A stretch of 64,000 nucleotides of DNA from Lachnospiraceae bacterium (GCA_022791815.1 JAAVZU010000110.1:1-64000), one strand, 5' to 3'. Positions 15,777 through 25,610 are shown, counted from the stretch's first letter. Numbers and translations are program-made. Notes: generated by a model from the sequence alone, not told the origin.

Positions 15777-16190
15777 ACAAAAAATTTAAATATAAATTTA
15801 TATTTTTTAAGTTACTTTGAGACTTCTTGTCATCTTTTTTCGTCTTTTGTTCCTCCTATTTTACAGTTTATGATATAATAAAGACCATAACAGATGGTAT
15901 TAATTTAATATTAGAATGTTTATTTTGGTTTTCCTTTTACTAAACTTTAAGAGAAAATTGGAATGATTAATTCCGACAAGACAGAATTATATGTAGTATT
16001 GTTACTAGGGGGGAGTCTCACGATAATATTTTTGACAATATGATATGATAAAATGGGTATAATGACCCTATGGGGTTGTATCAGAAGGAACCCAAAATAG
16101 TAAATACGCAATGATTATTCTGGAAAGGAAAAAGGCGGTATTTTTATGAAGGTCAAATTGCGGTTTGTTTTTTGAATTATTATGTGATTC
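15777..16190. other. Non-coding AT-rich stretch
   Basis: I see no convincing gene. Near 16140 there is an ATG-started frame of nine codons (MKVKLRFVF) that stops at once and probably belongs to the decayed gene that follows. Confidence 0.35.
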
Positions 16191-16610
16191 TTGAGAGAGA
16201 ATGCTAGTGGAAAAAAAGTTACAGACAAATTTAAATGTTTTGTAAGTCCATATAAGCAGGTTGAAGAGGAAATAGAGGATAAAAGAGTTCTTAGTACAAA
16301 ATATCAGGCACTTAAATCTGCCAAAAGAGAATTGAGACAAACATACAGCTGTCATGGTGATATTCTTTTTTTGACAGATAATGAGCCACAGAGTCTATAC
16401 CCATAGTTGGTTTTAAAAGATAATAAAGAATATATAAAATGCATTTATGGTGTATGTCTCCTTGAAGGTTTGATCCATATCAGAGAAAGAAAGATTATTT
16501 TAAATTATTACCAAGTGTTGTGTATGATATAGCAAAGAATATAGGAGAAGAGTTGCTGTTGATGAAACACGGGATTTTAATGAATTTTTTTTAGATGAAA
16601 AACAACATGT
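16191..16610 (+). pseudogene. Remnant of an unidentified gene
   Basis: An open frame of 71 codons (16191-16406) reads like real protein (VSPYKQVEEEIEDK, LKSAKRELRQTYSCHGDILF) but has no ribosome binding site. After its stop, protein-like sequence continues in other frames: KDYFKLLPSVVYDIAKNIGEELL around 16490-16560, then DETRDFNEFF. This is the pattern of a gene broken by several frameshifts and stops. I do not recognise the family, and a chance pattern cannot be excluded. Confidence 0.35.
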
Positions 16611-16870
16611 GTAGATAGTAAGAGGTATAATTAAATTTTGGTACAATGAAAATTAACAACAAAACTTTACAAATATATGTTAAAATATGAGAGTAGTATA
16701 ACACTTCAATTCGTATTACATTTTACTACGATTGATGTCCTCATCTCGCATTACTTTGTTTAATTTTGACTTTTCGGTGATATTTATTACTCTCATAGGA
16801 GAGGCAGAAAAGTGCAGATAGATGAGGTAAAACAGGACAATTATAGGCAATTTTGGAAGGAAGAAATATT
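16611..16870. other. Intergenic region before the tyrosine phosphatase gene
   Basis: AT-rich, no gene seen. TATGAGAGTA (near 16686) and its complement TACTCTCATA (near 16790) form a widely spaced inverted repeat about 90 bp apart. The ribosome binding site GGAAGGAAG lies just before the ATG at 16871. Confidence 0.35.
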
Positions 16871-17332
16871 ATGATTAAGATACTTTTCGTCTGCCATGGC
16901 AACATCTGTCGTTCCCCCATGGCAGAATTTATAATGAAAGATTTAGTAGAAAAAGCCAATTTAGAACAAGAAATAGAAATTGCTTCAGCGGCGACCAGCA
17001 CAGAAGAAATAGGAAATGATATACATTATGGAACAAAAGGAATATTAAACAAATATAACATTCCATTTAGCCGAAGAGGGGCGAGGCAGATAACAAAAGC
17101 TGACTATGGTTATTATGACTATTTAGTAGGGATGGATACTGCCAATATTAGAAACATGAACCAGATATTTGGTGGTGATCCAGAAAAGAAAATCTATAAG
17201 ATGTTATCTTTTGCAGGGATAAACAGAGATGTGGCAGACCCTTGGTATACTGGGAATTTTGAAGAGACATATCAGGACGTAATAACTGGATGTAAGGCAA
17301 TGTTACAACAGATTACTATAGACAATAGGTAA
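16871..17332 (+). CDS. Low-molecular-weight protein-tyrosine phosphatase
   Basis: A 153-residue cytoplasmic phosphatase. The phosphate-binding P-loop CHGNICRS gives the Cys8-x5-Arg14-Ser active site at the very N-terminus, as the family requires, and the general-acid loop is ADPWYTGNFEETY near residue 122. The length is typical. ATG 16871 is chosen because it puts the catalytic loop at residue 8 and has GGAAGG upstream; a TTG at 16853 is in frame but overlaps that site. Bacterial members dephosphorylate tyrosine kinases of capsule or exopolysaccharide synthesis, or arginine-phosphorylated proteins (YwlE type). None of those partners is adjacent, so the target is unknown. Confidence 0.93.
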   Translation: MIKILFVCHGNICRSPMAEFIMKDLVEKANLEQEIEIASAATSTEEIGNDIHYGTKGILNKYNIPFSRRGARQITKADYGYYDYLVGMDTANIRNMNQIFGGDPEKKIYKMLSFAGINRDVADPWYTGNFEETYQDVITGCKAMLQQITIDNR

Positions 17333-17474
17333 TAAATAATAGCATATAGACTAAAAGTTTCCAGTTCTGGTAGTATAGAGGTTTATAATATAAGTTGTAA
17401 ATAATTTATAAAATAAGTAGATAAAACAAAGAGTAAAGTGAAACTTATAAATAGCAGGAGAAGGAGAATAGAAA

Positions 17475-17900
17475 ATGAAGGAAACTGTGTTACTTTATAA
17501 CATAAATGGAGAGAAGGCAAAGAATATAAAAAGGGTATTATTACTACTTGGGTTACGGGGAAAGAATGTGTCAGAAGATATGTATGGGGAAAAACTAGGT
17601 ATTCTGGCAGGGATGTTGACAGAAGAAGCAGTACAGAATGAAAAAAGAGTTGTGGAATCAGAAAACTCAGGAGATACTCAGGATAATGTTCCATTTACTG
17701 AGGAAATGTTAGTAATGTGTGGTTTTTCTAATGAAAAAGTGGACAAGTTTTTGATAGAGATGAAAAAAAAGAAGGTAGAAAAAATAAACTTAAAGGCAGT
17801 ATTGACACCATACAATGCATTTTGGAATTCTTATGAACTTTATCATGAACTTAAGAAAGAGCATGAAAGTTTTGGTTCACTATCAAAGTCACCAAATTAA
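17475..17900 (+). CDS. DUF3783 domain protein
   Basis: A 141-residue cytoplasmic protein of unknown function. The C-terminal half carries the DUF3783 pattern: EEMLVMCGFSNEKVDKFL, then NLKAVLTPYNAFWNSYELYHEL. The N-terminal half (ETVLLYNINGEKAKNIKRVL) has a short beta-alpha unit. A Glu/Asn/Asp-rich linker (residues about 55-75) joins the halves. Family members are common in Clostridia and their role is not established. It stands alone, preceded by AGGAGAAGGAG. Confidence 0.75.
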   Translation: MKETVLLYNINGEKAKNIKRVLLLLGLRGKNVSEDMYGEKLGILAGMLTEEAVQNEKRVVESENSGDTQDNVPFTEEMLVMCGFSNEKVDKFLIEMKKKKVEKINLKAVLTPYNAFWNSYELYHELKKEHESFGSLSKSPN

Positions 17901-18391
17901 GTAAAATTTTTATTTAATTATGTTTTAGGAAATGTTAATATTTCATGAATGTTAAAGTGTCTTCTAGCTGGATAAATCTCTAAGTGAATGATGTTATGTT
18001 ACTATAGGTCTTTGTGCTTGTTGCAAAGTCTGCAAGAATAGGTAGTGGCAGAGAAGAAGGCAGTTTTTTGCCAAAGGTGAAATCTAAATGGACTGGATTC
18101 ATTACTGTGGCTACTGTAGATGTGAACAATAATACATAAAATTATGTATGGAGAATAATGGAACTTTATTCGTGATTATGTAATGAAAAAGAAATATAAA
18201 ATAAGGTTTTCTGTGCAAAAATTAAGATTTTCTTAAAAAACCAGTAAAGCTATTGAAAAAAAATAAAATATAGATATAATGAAGATAACTACTCTCAAAG
18301 AAAATATGAGGATAGTGAAACTATTGACGGATGTCTCTATAGGAGATTGAGGAAAAGTAAGTACAATTACTCAAAAGAAAGGAAAGAGAAG
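17901..18391. other. Intergenic region with no convincing gene
   Basis: A 41-codon frame with a GTG (18014-18139, ending WTGFITVATVDVNNNT) looks protein-like but has no start context and may be the tail of a lost gene. Otherwise the sequence is AT-rich and featureless up to the ribosome binding site of the lipoprotein gene. Confidence 0.35.
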
Positions 18392-19306
18392 ATGAAAGCA
18401 ATTAAAAAAGTAGCAGTAACAACAATGGCACTTGCAATGGGAGTTTCCACAGTAACAGCATGTGGTACCAAATCTGTTTCAATGCCACAGGAACCAAAGG
18501 ATATTGCAAAATTGGCAAGTGAAAGAACAGCAGAGCTTAAAAGTTATGAGTTAAAAGGAAATGCTGATATTGCAATGGACATGATGGGTCAAAAAGTAGA
18601 TATAGACATCGATATTAATGCTGTATATTTTAAAGACCCTATGAAGTTAAAAATGGATATGAAGATGGTAAATAATGCTGCAGGTAAAGATGCCAGCGAG
18701 GATGAGAAGGAAATGACTGCTTCCATGTACTTTATGAAGGAAGAGGATAATTATGTTATGTACATGGGTATGGAAGATACATGGTCTAAGACTACTATGA
18801 GCAAAGATGATGAGCAGTATAAAGAATTAATTGGGATGTTAGATAAAGGAATGACATCTTCAGATGATAGCTTTATTGATCTTTATACCAAGGCGGCAGA
18901 ACAGCCAAAAGACCAGACTATGTTAGAGTTGAAACTTACTGGTGAACAGATTGCAGATCAGATTAAAAAGTCTGGAGCAGATACTTCTGTTTTAGAAAGT
19001 GCAGGAGCTTCATTAGATATGATTAAACAACTTGGAGAGATTCCTATTTCAATGGGTGTTGATAATGATAATGTATATTGGAAATCTGTTTCTATTGATT
19101 TGAAGGACATTATTCAAAGCGTTTTTGATACCACATTAGAACAATATAAGTCAATGCTTGGAGATGAAAAGGAAATCTCTATGTCTGTGGATGAATGCCA
19201 GATGAAGTTGACTTATGATAAGTATAACAAAGCAACTGATTTTGAATTGCCAGAAGAAGCTAAGAATGCACAAGAAACAGATACATCTGCACTTACTGCT
19301 AAATAA
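18392..19306 (+). CDS. Secreted lipoprotein, DUF6612-like (LppX/LolA-type fold)
   Basis: A 304-residue lipoprotein. The signal peptide is KAIKKVAVTTMALAMGVS and the lipobox is VTAC, so Cys24 would be acylated and the protein tethered outside the membrane. The mature part is rich in Met, Asp and Lys and has the alternating pattern (ELKGNADIAMDMMGQKVDIDI, KLKMDMKMVNNA) of the half-barrel LppX/DUF6612 family found in Firmicutes, which may carry lipid or sense envelope state. ATG 18392 follows AAAGGAAAGAGAAG; the in-frame ATG at 18347 would add a charged extension before the signal peptide. The Met-rich composition is notable. Family assignment is moderate; function is not known. Confidence 0.75.
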   Translation: MKAIKKVAVTTMALAMGVSTVTACGTKSVSMPQEPKDIAKLASERTAELKSYELKGNADIAMDMMGQKVDIDIDINAVYFKDPMKLKMDMKMVNNAAGKDASEDEKEMTASMYFMKEEDNYVMYMGMEDTWSKTTMSKDDEQYKELIGMLDKGMTSSDDSFIDLYTKAAEQPKDQTMLELKLTGEQIADQIKKSGADTSVLESAGASLDMIKQLGEIPISMGVDNDNVYWKSVSIDLKDIIQSVFDTTLEQYKSMLGDEKEISMSVDECQMKLTYDKYNKATDFELPEEAKNAQETDTSALTAK

Positions 19307-19357
19307 TAAAGCAGAATAGAAACGAGTTACTTATATAGAGTGTATTTTTGGTAATCT

Positions 19358-19395
19358 AAAGGGGGGATTCTCTTATGGGAATTCCCCTCTTTTAT
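19358..19395 (+). terminator. Terminator after the lipoprotein gene
   Basis: AAAGGGGGGATTC and GAATTCCCCTCTTTT pair with one bulge, followed by TTTATTT. Confidence 0.7.
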
Positions 19396-19505
19396 TTATG
19401 TACATAGTTTCGAGGTATAGTTTAGTTCTGCAAAAGTATGTGTGTATATTTATATTGTGGAATTTTGTAACTATTTAGGTAGAAACACGCATTTACTGCG
19501 TGTTT

Positions 19506-19615
19506 CGTAAGAAAAAGTAGATTTTGTAATGTTTAAGCCCCTTTGCCGAAGGCGAATTAATATGGACTTAAACGTAACTGTTCATGGTTTTGAACAGTTA
19601 CGGAATTTTTATAAT
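19506..19615 (+). repeat. Dispersed repeat with strong hairpin
   Basis: The first ~32 bp (CGTAAGAAAAAGTAGATT then TTGTAATGTTTAAG) match 52841-52872 at about 26 of 32 positions. The second part is a near-perfect hairpin, CGTAACTGTTCA/TTGAACAGTTACG, whose GTAAC-GTT arms resemble palindromes at 57903 and 60086. I read it as a member of a small interspersed repeat family, and it may also act as a terminator. Confidence 0.5.
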
Positions 19616-19753
19616 ATATTGTTTTTGGTGTTGAGAGAGGTTTGAGATATGAAGGTTTTATGTAATTGATAATGATTTTAATATATTAGTTGGTAGATTT
19701 ATTCTTAAACCTTATATAACATTGTAACTAATAGATTGTATAGGAGGGTAAGT

Positions 19754-20719
19754 ATGGAGCAAAGGAAAAGTTATCAGTTATATTTGTTGGAAGGCGAACA
19801 ACAGAGAGCAGAATTTGAGTATCAAAATGCTTATCGGGCAGATGAAAGTGTGCAAAAAAGATTAAATGATTTTAACTTTTACTTGCGTATGAGCATCATA
19901 TATGCGATTTTAACAATTATTTTCATAGCAGTAGCAAATGCTATAGGATTTATGGCAGGAGGGGTAAATTTGGTTTTGTTTGTAGTGCCATTTATATTTC
20001 TTATGAGTATAATTAGTGTGGTATTGTGGCTGGGCATGATTTGGAAATCTATTAAATTTGGATTATCTTATAGGAGTTTAAGGAAAAAGAAAGAGCAAAT
20101 GGAGGCAAATTTGGTTTGTGCCAGTCAAAAATTAAATAGTATTCAAATTAAAATAGATAGTTTAAAAAGAGAAATTGGGTTAGAAGAAGAACAAAGAAAA
20201 AAAGAAAATCCTCAAATAAGTAAGGAAGAACAACAGGAGGCTCTTGTTCGCAAACAGGAAACTTTGGGATATAGAATAGATAGATTAAAGAGAAATTATA
20301 ATGAGACGGAAGCAGAACTTCATACGGTACTAAAGGAAGAGTTTCAAAATGAATTGGATAAAAAACGATATGGAAGGCTTACTATTGCAGGTGTTGTTAT
20401 CTTAGTAATTTTGGCAGCTATACAAAGGCTGGATGTAACAATTTTTTCTACTGTGGCATCCAGAGTAATTATATTATTTATGCCTTGGTGTATCATCATT
20501 CCTTATTCTATTGGTTGGCTGTCAAAGGTAATGAATACATTTTGGGGGGAAAAGTTATGGATAAACAAGTTTATCTTTTGGGAAATACATAACTATTCCA
20601 TTGCAGGAAGAATCCGCAACTGCAGGGAAAGTATGAAACAACTAAAAGAGAATATTGCTATTTTAGAAAAGGAAAAAGAAGAAATTATTGAAAGACTGCA
20701 AGTTCTTAATAAAATTTAA
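19754..20719 (+). CDS. Membrane protein with long coiled coil, unknown function
   Basis: A 321-residue protein I do not recognise. Two hydrophobic segments (about residues 44-95) follow a 40-residue charged N-terminus. A cytoplasmic coiled coil of about 110 residues comes next (LRKKKEQMEANLV through NETEAELHTVLKEE). A second pair of membrane segments (about 210-255) follows, and then a C-terminal coil (RESMKQLKENIAILEKEKEEII). The start is ATG 19754, with AGGAGGG nearby. The paired membrane hairpins with coils suggest a self-assembling scaffold or stress protein, but nothing identifies a role. It has no operon partner. Confidence 0.65.
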   Translation: MEQRKSYQLYLLEGEQQRAEFEYQNAYRADESVQKRLNDFNFYLRMSIIYAILTIIFIAVANAIGFMAGGVNLVLFVVPFIFLMSIISVVLWLGMIWKSIKFGLSYRSLRKKKEQMEANLVCASQKLNSIQIKIDSLKREIGLEEEQRKKENPQISKEEQQEALVRKQETLGYRIDRLKRNYNETEAELHTVLKEEFQNELDKKRYGRLTIAGVVILVILAAIQRLDVTIFSTVASRVIILFMPWCIIIPYSIGWLSKVMNTFWGEKLWINKFIFWEIHNYSIAGRIRNCRESMKQLKENIAILEKEKEEIIERLQVLNKI

Positions 20720-21078
20720 AGATAGACAGGGATTATTCATAGTCTAAGACTCATTATAAAAAAGTTTTGTTCAATTGCCTGTGGTGCAATATTTCTTTTC
20801 ATTAGTGAAAATTATAGGATGTCTTCTCTACCTATCCATTCCCATTGTTTTATAGGAATGGGTACTTTAAAAGAAATGTGTTATGAAATAGAAATAATAT
20901 AATCATTGGTTTTAACTTTAAAATTTCACACAAACAGTTTTTTGTTCTCTGGTGGGAATATTTTTACTACAAACTTTCGGGTTTGTTATGATTTTACTTT
21001 TGGTATTGTCAAGGTTTTTGCAGGTAACAGGAGTATGGTTAGTAATTCCTCTTGTAGAATTGTTTCACATAAATTTAG
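20720..21078. other. Intergenic region between the coiled-coil membrane gene and metK
   Basis: No convincing gene. It holds a hairpin CCCATT/AATGGG (near 20840-20865), probably a weak terminator for the upstream gene. A 68-codon open frame at 20906 has no ribosome binding site and an unnatural composition. Confidence 0.45.
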
Positions 21079-21137
21079 AAAAAAGCAACTTCAGCCCTCT
21101 TCTCTTTTTTAGATGAAGAGGACAAAAATTGCTTTTT
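21079..21137. terminator. Bidirectional terminator after metK
   Basis: AAAAAGCAA pairs with TTGCTTTTT, enclosing CCTCTTC/GAAGAGG. A- and T-runs on each side allow use from both strands; it follows the metK stop on the minus strand. Confidence 0.75.
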
Positions 21138-21148
21138 GAAAAATATAT

Positions 21149-22339
21149 TTAGCCTAAATATTTCTTTAATTCTTCTACTCTATCTAGTTTTTCCCAAGGT
21201 AAATCCAAATCATTTCTTCCGAAATGTCCATAGGCTGCGGTTTGTTTATAGATTGGCCGTCTAAGATTAAGCATTTTGATAATACCTGCAGGACGAAGGT
21301 CAAAGTTTTCACGAATAATATTAATAATATCATCATCTTTTAACTTACCAGTTCCAAAAGTGTCAATCATAATGGAAGTAGGCTGTGCGACACCTATAGC
21401 ATAAGATAACTGGATTTCACATTTGTCAGCAATTCCAGAGGCAACTAAGTTTTTTGCCACATAACGGGCAGCATAAGCTGCTGAGCGGTCAACTTTTGTA
21501 CAATCTTTGCCAGAGAAAGCGCCACCGCCATGACGGGCATATCCACCGTATGTATCCACAATAATTTTACGTCCTGTAACACCACTGTCTCCATGTGGCC
21601 CGCCAATTACAAAGCGTCCAGTTGGATTGATATAAAATTTTGTATTTTCATCCACAAGTTCTGCTGGAAGCACAGCATCCATGACATGTTTTTTAATATC
21701 TACATGAATCTGTTCCTGAGTTATATCCTCTGCATGCTGGGTAGAAATGACAACGGCATTCAAATGAATTGGATTACCATTCTCATCATATTCGACAGTA
21801 ACCTGGGATTTACCATCTGGACGAAGATAAGGAAGGGTACCATCTTTTCTGACATCCGATAAACGTTTTGTAAGTTTGTGGGCAAGACTGATTGGATATG
21901 GCATATATTCTTCGGTCTCATTGGTAGCATAACCAAACATCATACCTTGGTCACCTGCACCAATTGCTTCAATTTGAGAATCTGTCATAGTATTTTCTTT
22001 TGCTTCTAAAGCCTTATCTACACCCATGGCAATATCACTGGACTGCTCATCTAAAGCTACAATAACACCACAAGTATTTGCATCAAAACCATATAAAGAA
22101 TTGTCATAACCAATTTCACGAATAGTATCTCTGACAATCTTTTGAATATCTACATATCCTTTTGTGGTTACTTCTCCCATTACTAAAACCAGACCAGTAG
22201 TGACAGCAGTTTCACAAGCCACGCGGCTCATAGGGTCTTGAGCTAATAGAGCATCTAAAACAGCATCGGAAATCTGGTCACAGATTTTGTCAGGATGTCC
22301 TTCTGTAACAGATTCAGAAGTAAATAGTAATTTTTCCAT
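21149..22339 (-). CDS. metK: S-adenosylmethionine synthetase
   Basis: A 396-residue cytoplasmic enzyme that makes S-adenosylmethionine from methionine and ATP. The diagnostic motifs are present: [23 protein letters not shown] at the N-terminus, the active-site loop [12 protein letters not shown], the phosphate-binding [22 protein letters not shown] and DTFGTG. It is full length for the family. Its leader carries a SAM-I riboswitch, so the gene is turned off when its product is abundant. The product feeds methylation and radical SAM enzymes such as the one at 11440. The ribosome binding site is AGGAGG just before the ATG. Confidence 0.98.
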   Translation of the reverse strand: MEKLLFTSESVTEGHPDKICDQISDAVLDALLAQDPMSRVACETAVTTGLVLVMGEVTTKGYVDIQKIVRDTIREIGYDNSLYGFDANTCGVIVALDEQSSDIAMGVDKALEAKENTMTDSQIEAIGAGDQGMMFGYATNETEEYMPYPISLAHKLTKRLSDVRKDGTLPYLRPDGKSQVTVEYDENGNPIHLNAVVISTQHAEDITQEQIHVDIKKHVMDAVLPAELVDENTKFYINPTGRFVIGGPHGDSGVTGRKIIVDTYGGYARHGGGAFSGKDCTKVDRSAAYAARYVAKNLVASGIADKCEIQLSYAIGVAQPTSIMIDTFGTGKLKDDDIINIIRENFDLRPAGIIKMLNLRRPIYKQTAAYGHFGRNDLDLPWEKLDRVEELKKYLG

Positions 22340-22362
22340 AATAAATATCCTCCTGTTTGTAA

Positions 22363-22506
22363 AATAAAAAATCCGTCATAAGACGGATTTGAGAAAACAA
22401 CAAATCCTCCTATTGTTCGATTACTCGCTAAGATTGGCACCTTCCAAATATGGGGTTGCCGGGTTTCACAGAGCCTTCACTCTCCACCTCTCTGAATAAG
22501 AGAAAT
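22363..22506 (-). promoter_or_regulatory. SAM-I (S-box) riboswitch of metK
   Basis: Read on the minus strand, the leader contains the S-box core: CTTATTCAGAGAGGTGGAG, then GTGAAACCCGGCAACC, then GGTGCCAATC and AGCGAGTAAT. It is followed by a terminator hairpin, AAATCCGTC/GACGGATTT, with a T-run (22363-22390) ending 24 nt before the metK ATG. SAM binding should favour that terminator. This is a textbook arrangement. Confidence 0.95.
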
Positions 22507-22646
22507 ATATGTATTTGATTATATTGTCGAATTACACTATACTTAGTATAAGAATAGCATACATGGTTTTATGATGTAAGTCAAGAGTTATTTTATTTAC
22601 ATATTTTACAAATAAGGTGTTATGACGAATGAAGGAGAGTAAAGAA

Positions 22647-24245
22647 ATGCAAATTCGAGGAAAACTGACCTGTGCGTTTTTATTAAATATGTTTATGCCG
22701 ATTGTTTTGGTATGTGGAACATTTGGCTTTATGTATTACTGTCAAACAAAAGAGATCAGACAATTGGGGATTGATTCAGCAACTATTGGAGAATGTGTTA
22801 CAAATCCTGTGAAGATTATGAATCAAATGACAGAAAAAGATTTTCAAAAAATACGAAGTAAAATAGAGAAAGATTCTTCATGTATGGAGGATATTGCCTT
22901 TTTAGAGAAATATAATCAAAGGGTTTTGTGGAAGTATTCTTTTCTTGTAATAAAAAAAGGAGAAGAATATATTTATATTGGACAAGAAGAAAAATTTGCC
23001 AAGATTAAAGGTGCATTATCAAAAAATAAAGAGTATAATAGTGAAGAAAACAGTGGAATATATTTGGGAAATGATAATAATTGTCTAGTAAAACAATGTC
23101 ATTTTCAGTTCCAAGATAAGGAAAAGGGCATACTTTATATCATTACTGATGCAAATGGATTTTTTCCTGCTATTAAGTCTTTAGTCATAGAATTTTTAAT
23201 TGCAACACTCTTTATCAATGGATTTACAGCAGCAATCTTGATTCTATGGATATATAGGGGAGTGGTTTGGCCTATTAATGTATTAAGAAAGGCAACTTAT
23301 AAGATGCGGGATGGGGATTTGAATTTTACTGTATATGTAGAAGGAAATGATGAAATCAGCGCATTATGTAAGGATTTTGAGGAAATGCGGATGCGGTTGA
23401 AGGAATCTATAGAGTATCGAATAGCATACGAACAGGAAATGCGGGAGATGATGAGTAATATTTCCCATGACCTAAAAACCCCTCTTACTGCTATTGATGG
23501 ATATGCAGAAGGAATTTTGGATGGTGTGGCAAACACGAAAGAAAAGCAGGAGAGGTATCTGCGGATTATTTATCGAAAAGCACAAGATATGTCAGCATTG
23601 GTGGATGAGTTGTCTACTTGTTCAAAAATAGAAAATGGAGTGATGGCTTATCATTTCCGAAATGTTAATTTGGCAGATTATTTTGAGGATGGAATGCAGG
23701 AAATGGCACTGGAGCTGGATGTGCGGGATATTTCATTGGTATATGAAAATAAAGTGAATAGGGATGTTATGGTAGAAATAGACCCTGAGCAAATGCGGAG
23801 GGTTATTGATAATATTATTGGTAATTCTGTGAAATTTATAGCAAAGAGACCAGGGATTATTACTATAAGAATTTCAGAAAATACAGAGAAAGAAGGTAAA
23901 TTTGAGAAAGGTAATAATATGGATATATACAAAAGAAAAAGAAAAGGAAAAGAAGAATATAAGAAACATGATAAAGCAGGCAGTATTAAAGTTGAATTTC
24001 GGGATAATGGTATTGGAATTGCAAAAGAGAAGTTGCCACATATCTTCCAGCGTTTTTACAGGGTAGATAGTTCAAGAAACTCAGAAGTCAGAGGTAGTGG
24101 ATTAGGGCTTGCTATTGCTAAGAATATATTAGAAGCTCATGGAGGATGTATTTGGGCAGAAAGTGAAGAGGGAGTAGGCACTAGTATTTTTTTTACACTT
24201 AGGAGAGCAGACATGAGAATAGACAGCAAGGAGGAAGAAGAATGA
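22647..24245 (+). CDS. Two-component sensor histidine kinase
   Basis: A 532-residue membrane kinase. Two membrane segments (about residues 7-27 and 180-205) flank an extracellular sensor of about 150 residues. A HAMP linker follows (VVWPINVLRKATYKM to FEEMRMRLKES), then the dimerisation/phosphoacceptor domain with SNISHDLKTPLTAIDGY (His274), then the ATPase domain with N box, DNGIGI and GSGLGLAIAKNI. Between the N box and DNGIG there is a highly basic insertion of about 40 residues (around 410-450, KRKRKGKEE), not usual for the family. ATG 22647 is used because GGAG lies 9 nt upstream; ATG 22629 overlaps that site. It overlaps the regulator gene by 4 nt (ATGA). The signal is unknown. Confidence 0.95.
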   Translation: MQIRGKLTCAFLLNMFMPIVLVCGTFGFMYYCQTKEIRQLGIDSATIGECVTNPVKIMNQMTEKDFQKIRSKIEKDSSCMEDIAFLEKYNQRVLWKYSFLVIKKGEEYIYIGQEEKFAKIKGALSKNKEYNSEENSGIYLGNDNNCLVKQCHFQFQDKEKGILYIITDANGFFPAIKSLVIEFLIATLFINGFTAAILILWIYRGVVWPINVLRKATYKMRDGDLNFTVYVEGNDEISALCKDFEEMRMRLKESIEYRIAYEQEMREMMSNISHDLKTPLTAIDGYAEGILDGVANTKEKQERYLRIIYRKAQDMSALVDELSTCSKIENGVMAYHFRNVNLADYFEDGMQEMALELDVRDISLVYENKVNRDVMVEIDPEQMRRVIDNIIGNSVKFIAKRPGIITIRISENTEKEGKFEKGNNMDIYKRKRKGKEEYKKHDKAGSIKVEFRDNGIGIAKEKLPHIFQRFYRVDSSRNSEVRGSGLGLAIAKNILEAHGGCIWAESEEGVGTSIFFTLRRADMRIDSKEEEE

Positions 24246-24934
24246 GTAGGATACTAATTATAGAAGATGAGAAAGAAATTGCTGAATTAGAAAGGGATTA
24301 TTTAGAAGTCAATGATTTTGAGGTGGTGATAGAGAGCAAGGGAAATACTGGACTTGCCAGAGCTTTGGAGGAAAAGTTTGATTTAATGATTTTAGATTTA
24401 ATGTTGCCTGGTATAGATGGGTTTGAGATTTGCAGAAAGATTCGGGAAACACAAAATATTCCTATTTTGATGGTTTCTGCGAAAAAAGATGATGTGGATA
24501 AAATCCGTGGGCTAGGTCTTGGAGCAGATGATTATATTACAAAACCCTTTAGTCCTAGTGAGCTGGTGGCAAGGGTAAAAGCACATTTGAAAAGGTATAA
24601 AAGGCTGGTGGAATCTGGTACAGAGAAAAGAAAAAGTGTTGTAGAAATACGGGGAATAAAAATAGATAAAGATTCACGTCAGGTTTTTGTAGAGGGAGTA
24701 GAGAAAACGTTGACAGCAAAGGAGTTTGACACTCTTGCATTTCTTGCCCAGCATCCAAACCGGGTTTTTACCAAGGAAGAACTGTTTGAGGAAATCTGGG
24801 GGATGGAAGCTTATGGTGATGTAGCCACTGTAGCAGTATACATAAAGAAGATTAGAGAAAAGATAGAAACAAACAGTTCTAATCCTAAAATTATTGAAAC
24901 TATCTGGGGAGTGGGATACCGGTTTAAGGTATAA
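24242..24934 (+). CDS. OmpR/PhoB family response regulator
   Basis: A 230-residue partner of the kinase just upstream. The receiver domain has the acidic pocket EDE (residues 8-10), phospho-acceptor Asp52 in MILDLMLPG, the switch Ser in MVSAKK and Lys in ITKPFSPSEL. The C-terminal winged helix (about 130-228) has LTAKEFDTLAFLAQHPNRVF, TVAVYIKKIREKIE and WGVGYRF, all typical of the OmpR class. It overlaps the convergent RluA gene by 11 nt at its 3' end, so the two stop codons are interleaved. Its targets are not apparent here. Confidence 0.96.
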   Translation: MSRILIIEDEKEIAELERDYLEVNDFEVVIESKGNTGLARALEEKFDLMILDLMLPGIDGFEICRKIRETQNIPILMVSAKKDDVDKIRGLGLGADDYITKPFSPSELVARVKAHLKRYKRLVESGTEKRKSVVEIRGIKIDKDSRQVFVEGVEKTLTAKEFDTLAFLAQHPNRVFTKEELFEEIWGMEAYGDVATVAVYIKKIREKIETNSSNPKIIETIWGVGYRFKV

Positions 24935-25610
24935 ACTTATCCCATATATCACCAGATGGAGATATAGTGAAATATAGTTCTTTTTTTGTTTTTGGATGAG
25001 TAAAGGTTATGGAGTTGGAAAAAAGAGCAATGTTTTTCCATTCACCATTTACTGTATGTGTTGAGTTGTATTTACTGTCACCATAAATACCAGCTATATG
25101 GGCAGCTATTTGTACACGGATTTGATGGTGACGACCTGTTAGTAAATCTACTTCGATAAGAGAGAAGCCTTCTTTTACTGCAAGAACTTTGTAGTAAAGC
25201 TGGGCTTTTTTTGCATTTTTCTCATTTGCTGATACAATTTTGGAACAATTATTTTTTGCATCCTTTTGTAAGTAATCAGTCAGCAATTTAGGTTCTTCTT
25301 GTATTTGAGAAGATAAATCTTTCGTTACGACACATAAATAGGTTTTCTTTACTTGCCCCTGTTGGATTTGTCGGTTTAACTCTTTGGTAGCATTGGGAGT
25401 TTTGCCAAATACCATAACACCACCAACTGGTCTGTCAAGACGGTGTACAAGTCCAATGTATGGTTCTTTATCAGGGTTCTGCTGATGACAGTAATTACGT
25501 AATCCATTGACTAAATCAGGGGATAAGGTATGGTCACTTTGTACTGGTATTCCTGGGAGTTTCTGGCATACAAGAATCTGAGGATCTTCATATATAATTG
25601 GTATATTCAT
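24924..25610 (-). CDS. RluA family pseudouridine synthase
   Basis: A 228-residue enzyme that converts uridine to pseudouridine in rRNA or tRNA. The catalytic aspartate is Asp59 in the family motif HRLDRPVGG, and LLTGRHHQIRVQ is the conserved substrate-binding stretch. It lacks the N-terminal S4 RNA-binding domain of RluC/RluD and begins directly with the catalytic fold, so it is a short single-domain member. The exact target uridine cannot be predicted from this. It converges on and overlaps the response regulator gene. Confidence 0.93.
   Translation of the reverse strand: MNIPIIYEDPQILVCQKLPGIPVQSDHTLSPDLVNGLRNYCHQQNPDKEPYIGLVHRLDRPVGGVMVFGKTPNATKELNRQIQQGQVKKTYLCVVTKDLSSQIQEEPKLLTDYLQKDAKNNCSKIVSANEKNAKKAQLYYKVLAVKEGFSLIEVDLLTGRHHQIRVQIAAHIAGIYGDSKYNSTHTVNGEWKNIALFSNSITFTHPKTKKELYFTISPSGDIWDKFIP

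Noticed and set aside
18014..18139. Small gene starting GTG at 18014
   Set aside because: No ribosome binding site and an upstream stop two codons earlier; at most the tail of a lost gene.
20906..21112. 68-codon plus-strand gene before metK
   Set aside because: No ribosome binding site, unnatural composition, and its 3' end runs into the metK terminator hairpin.
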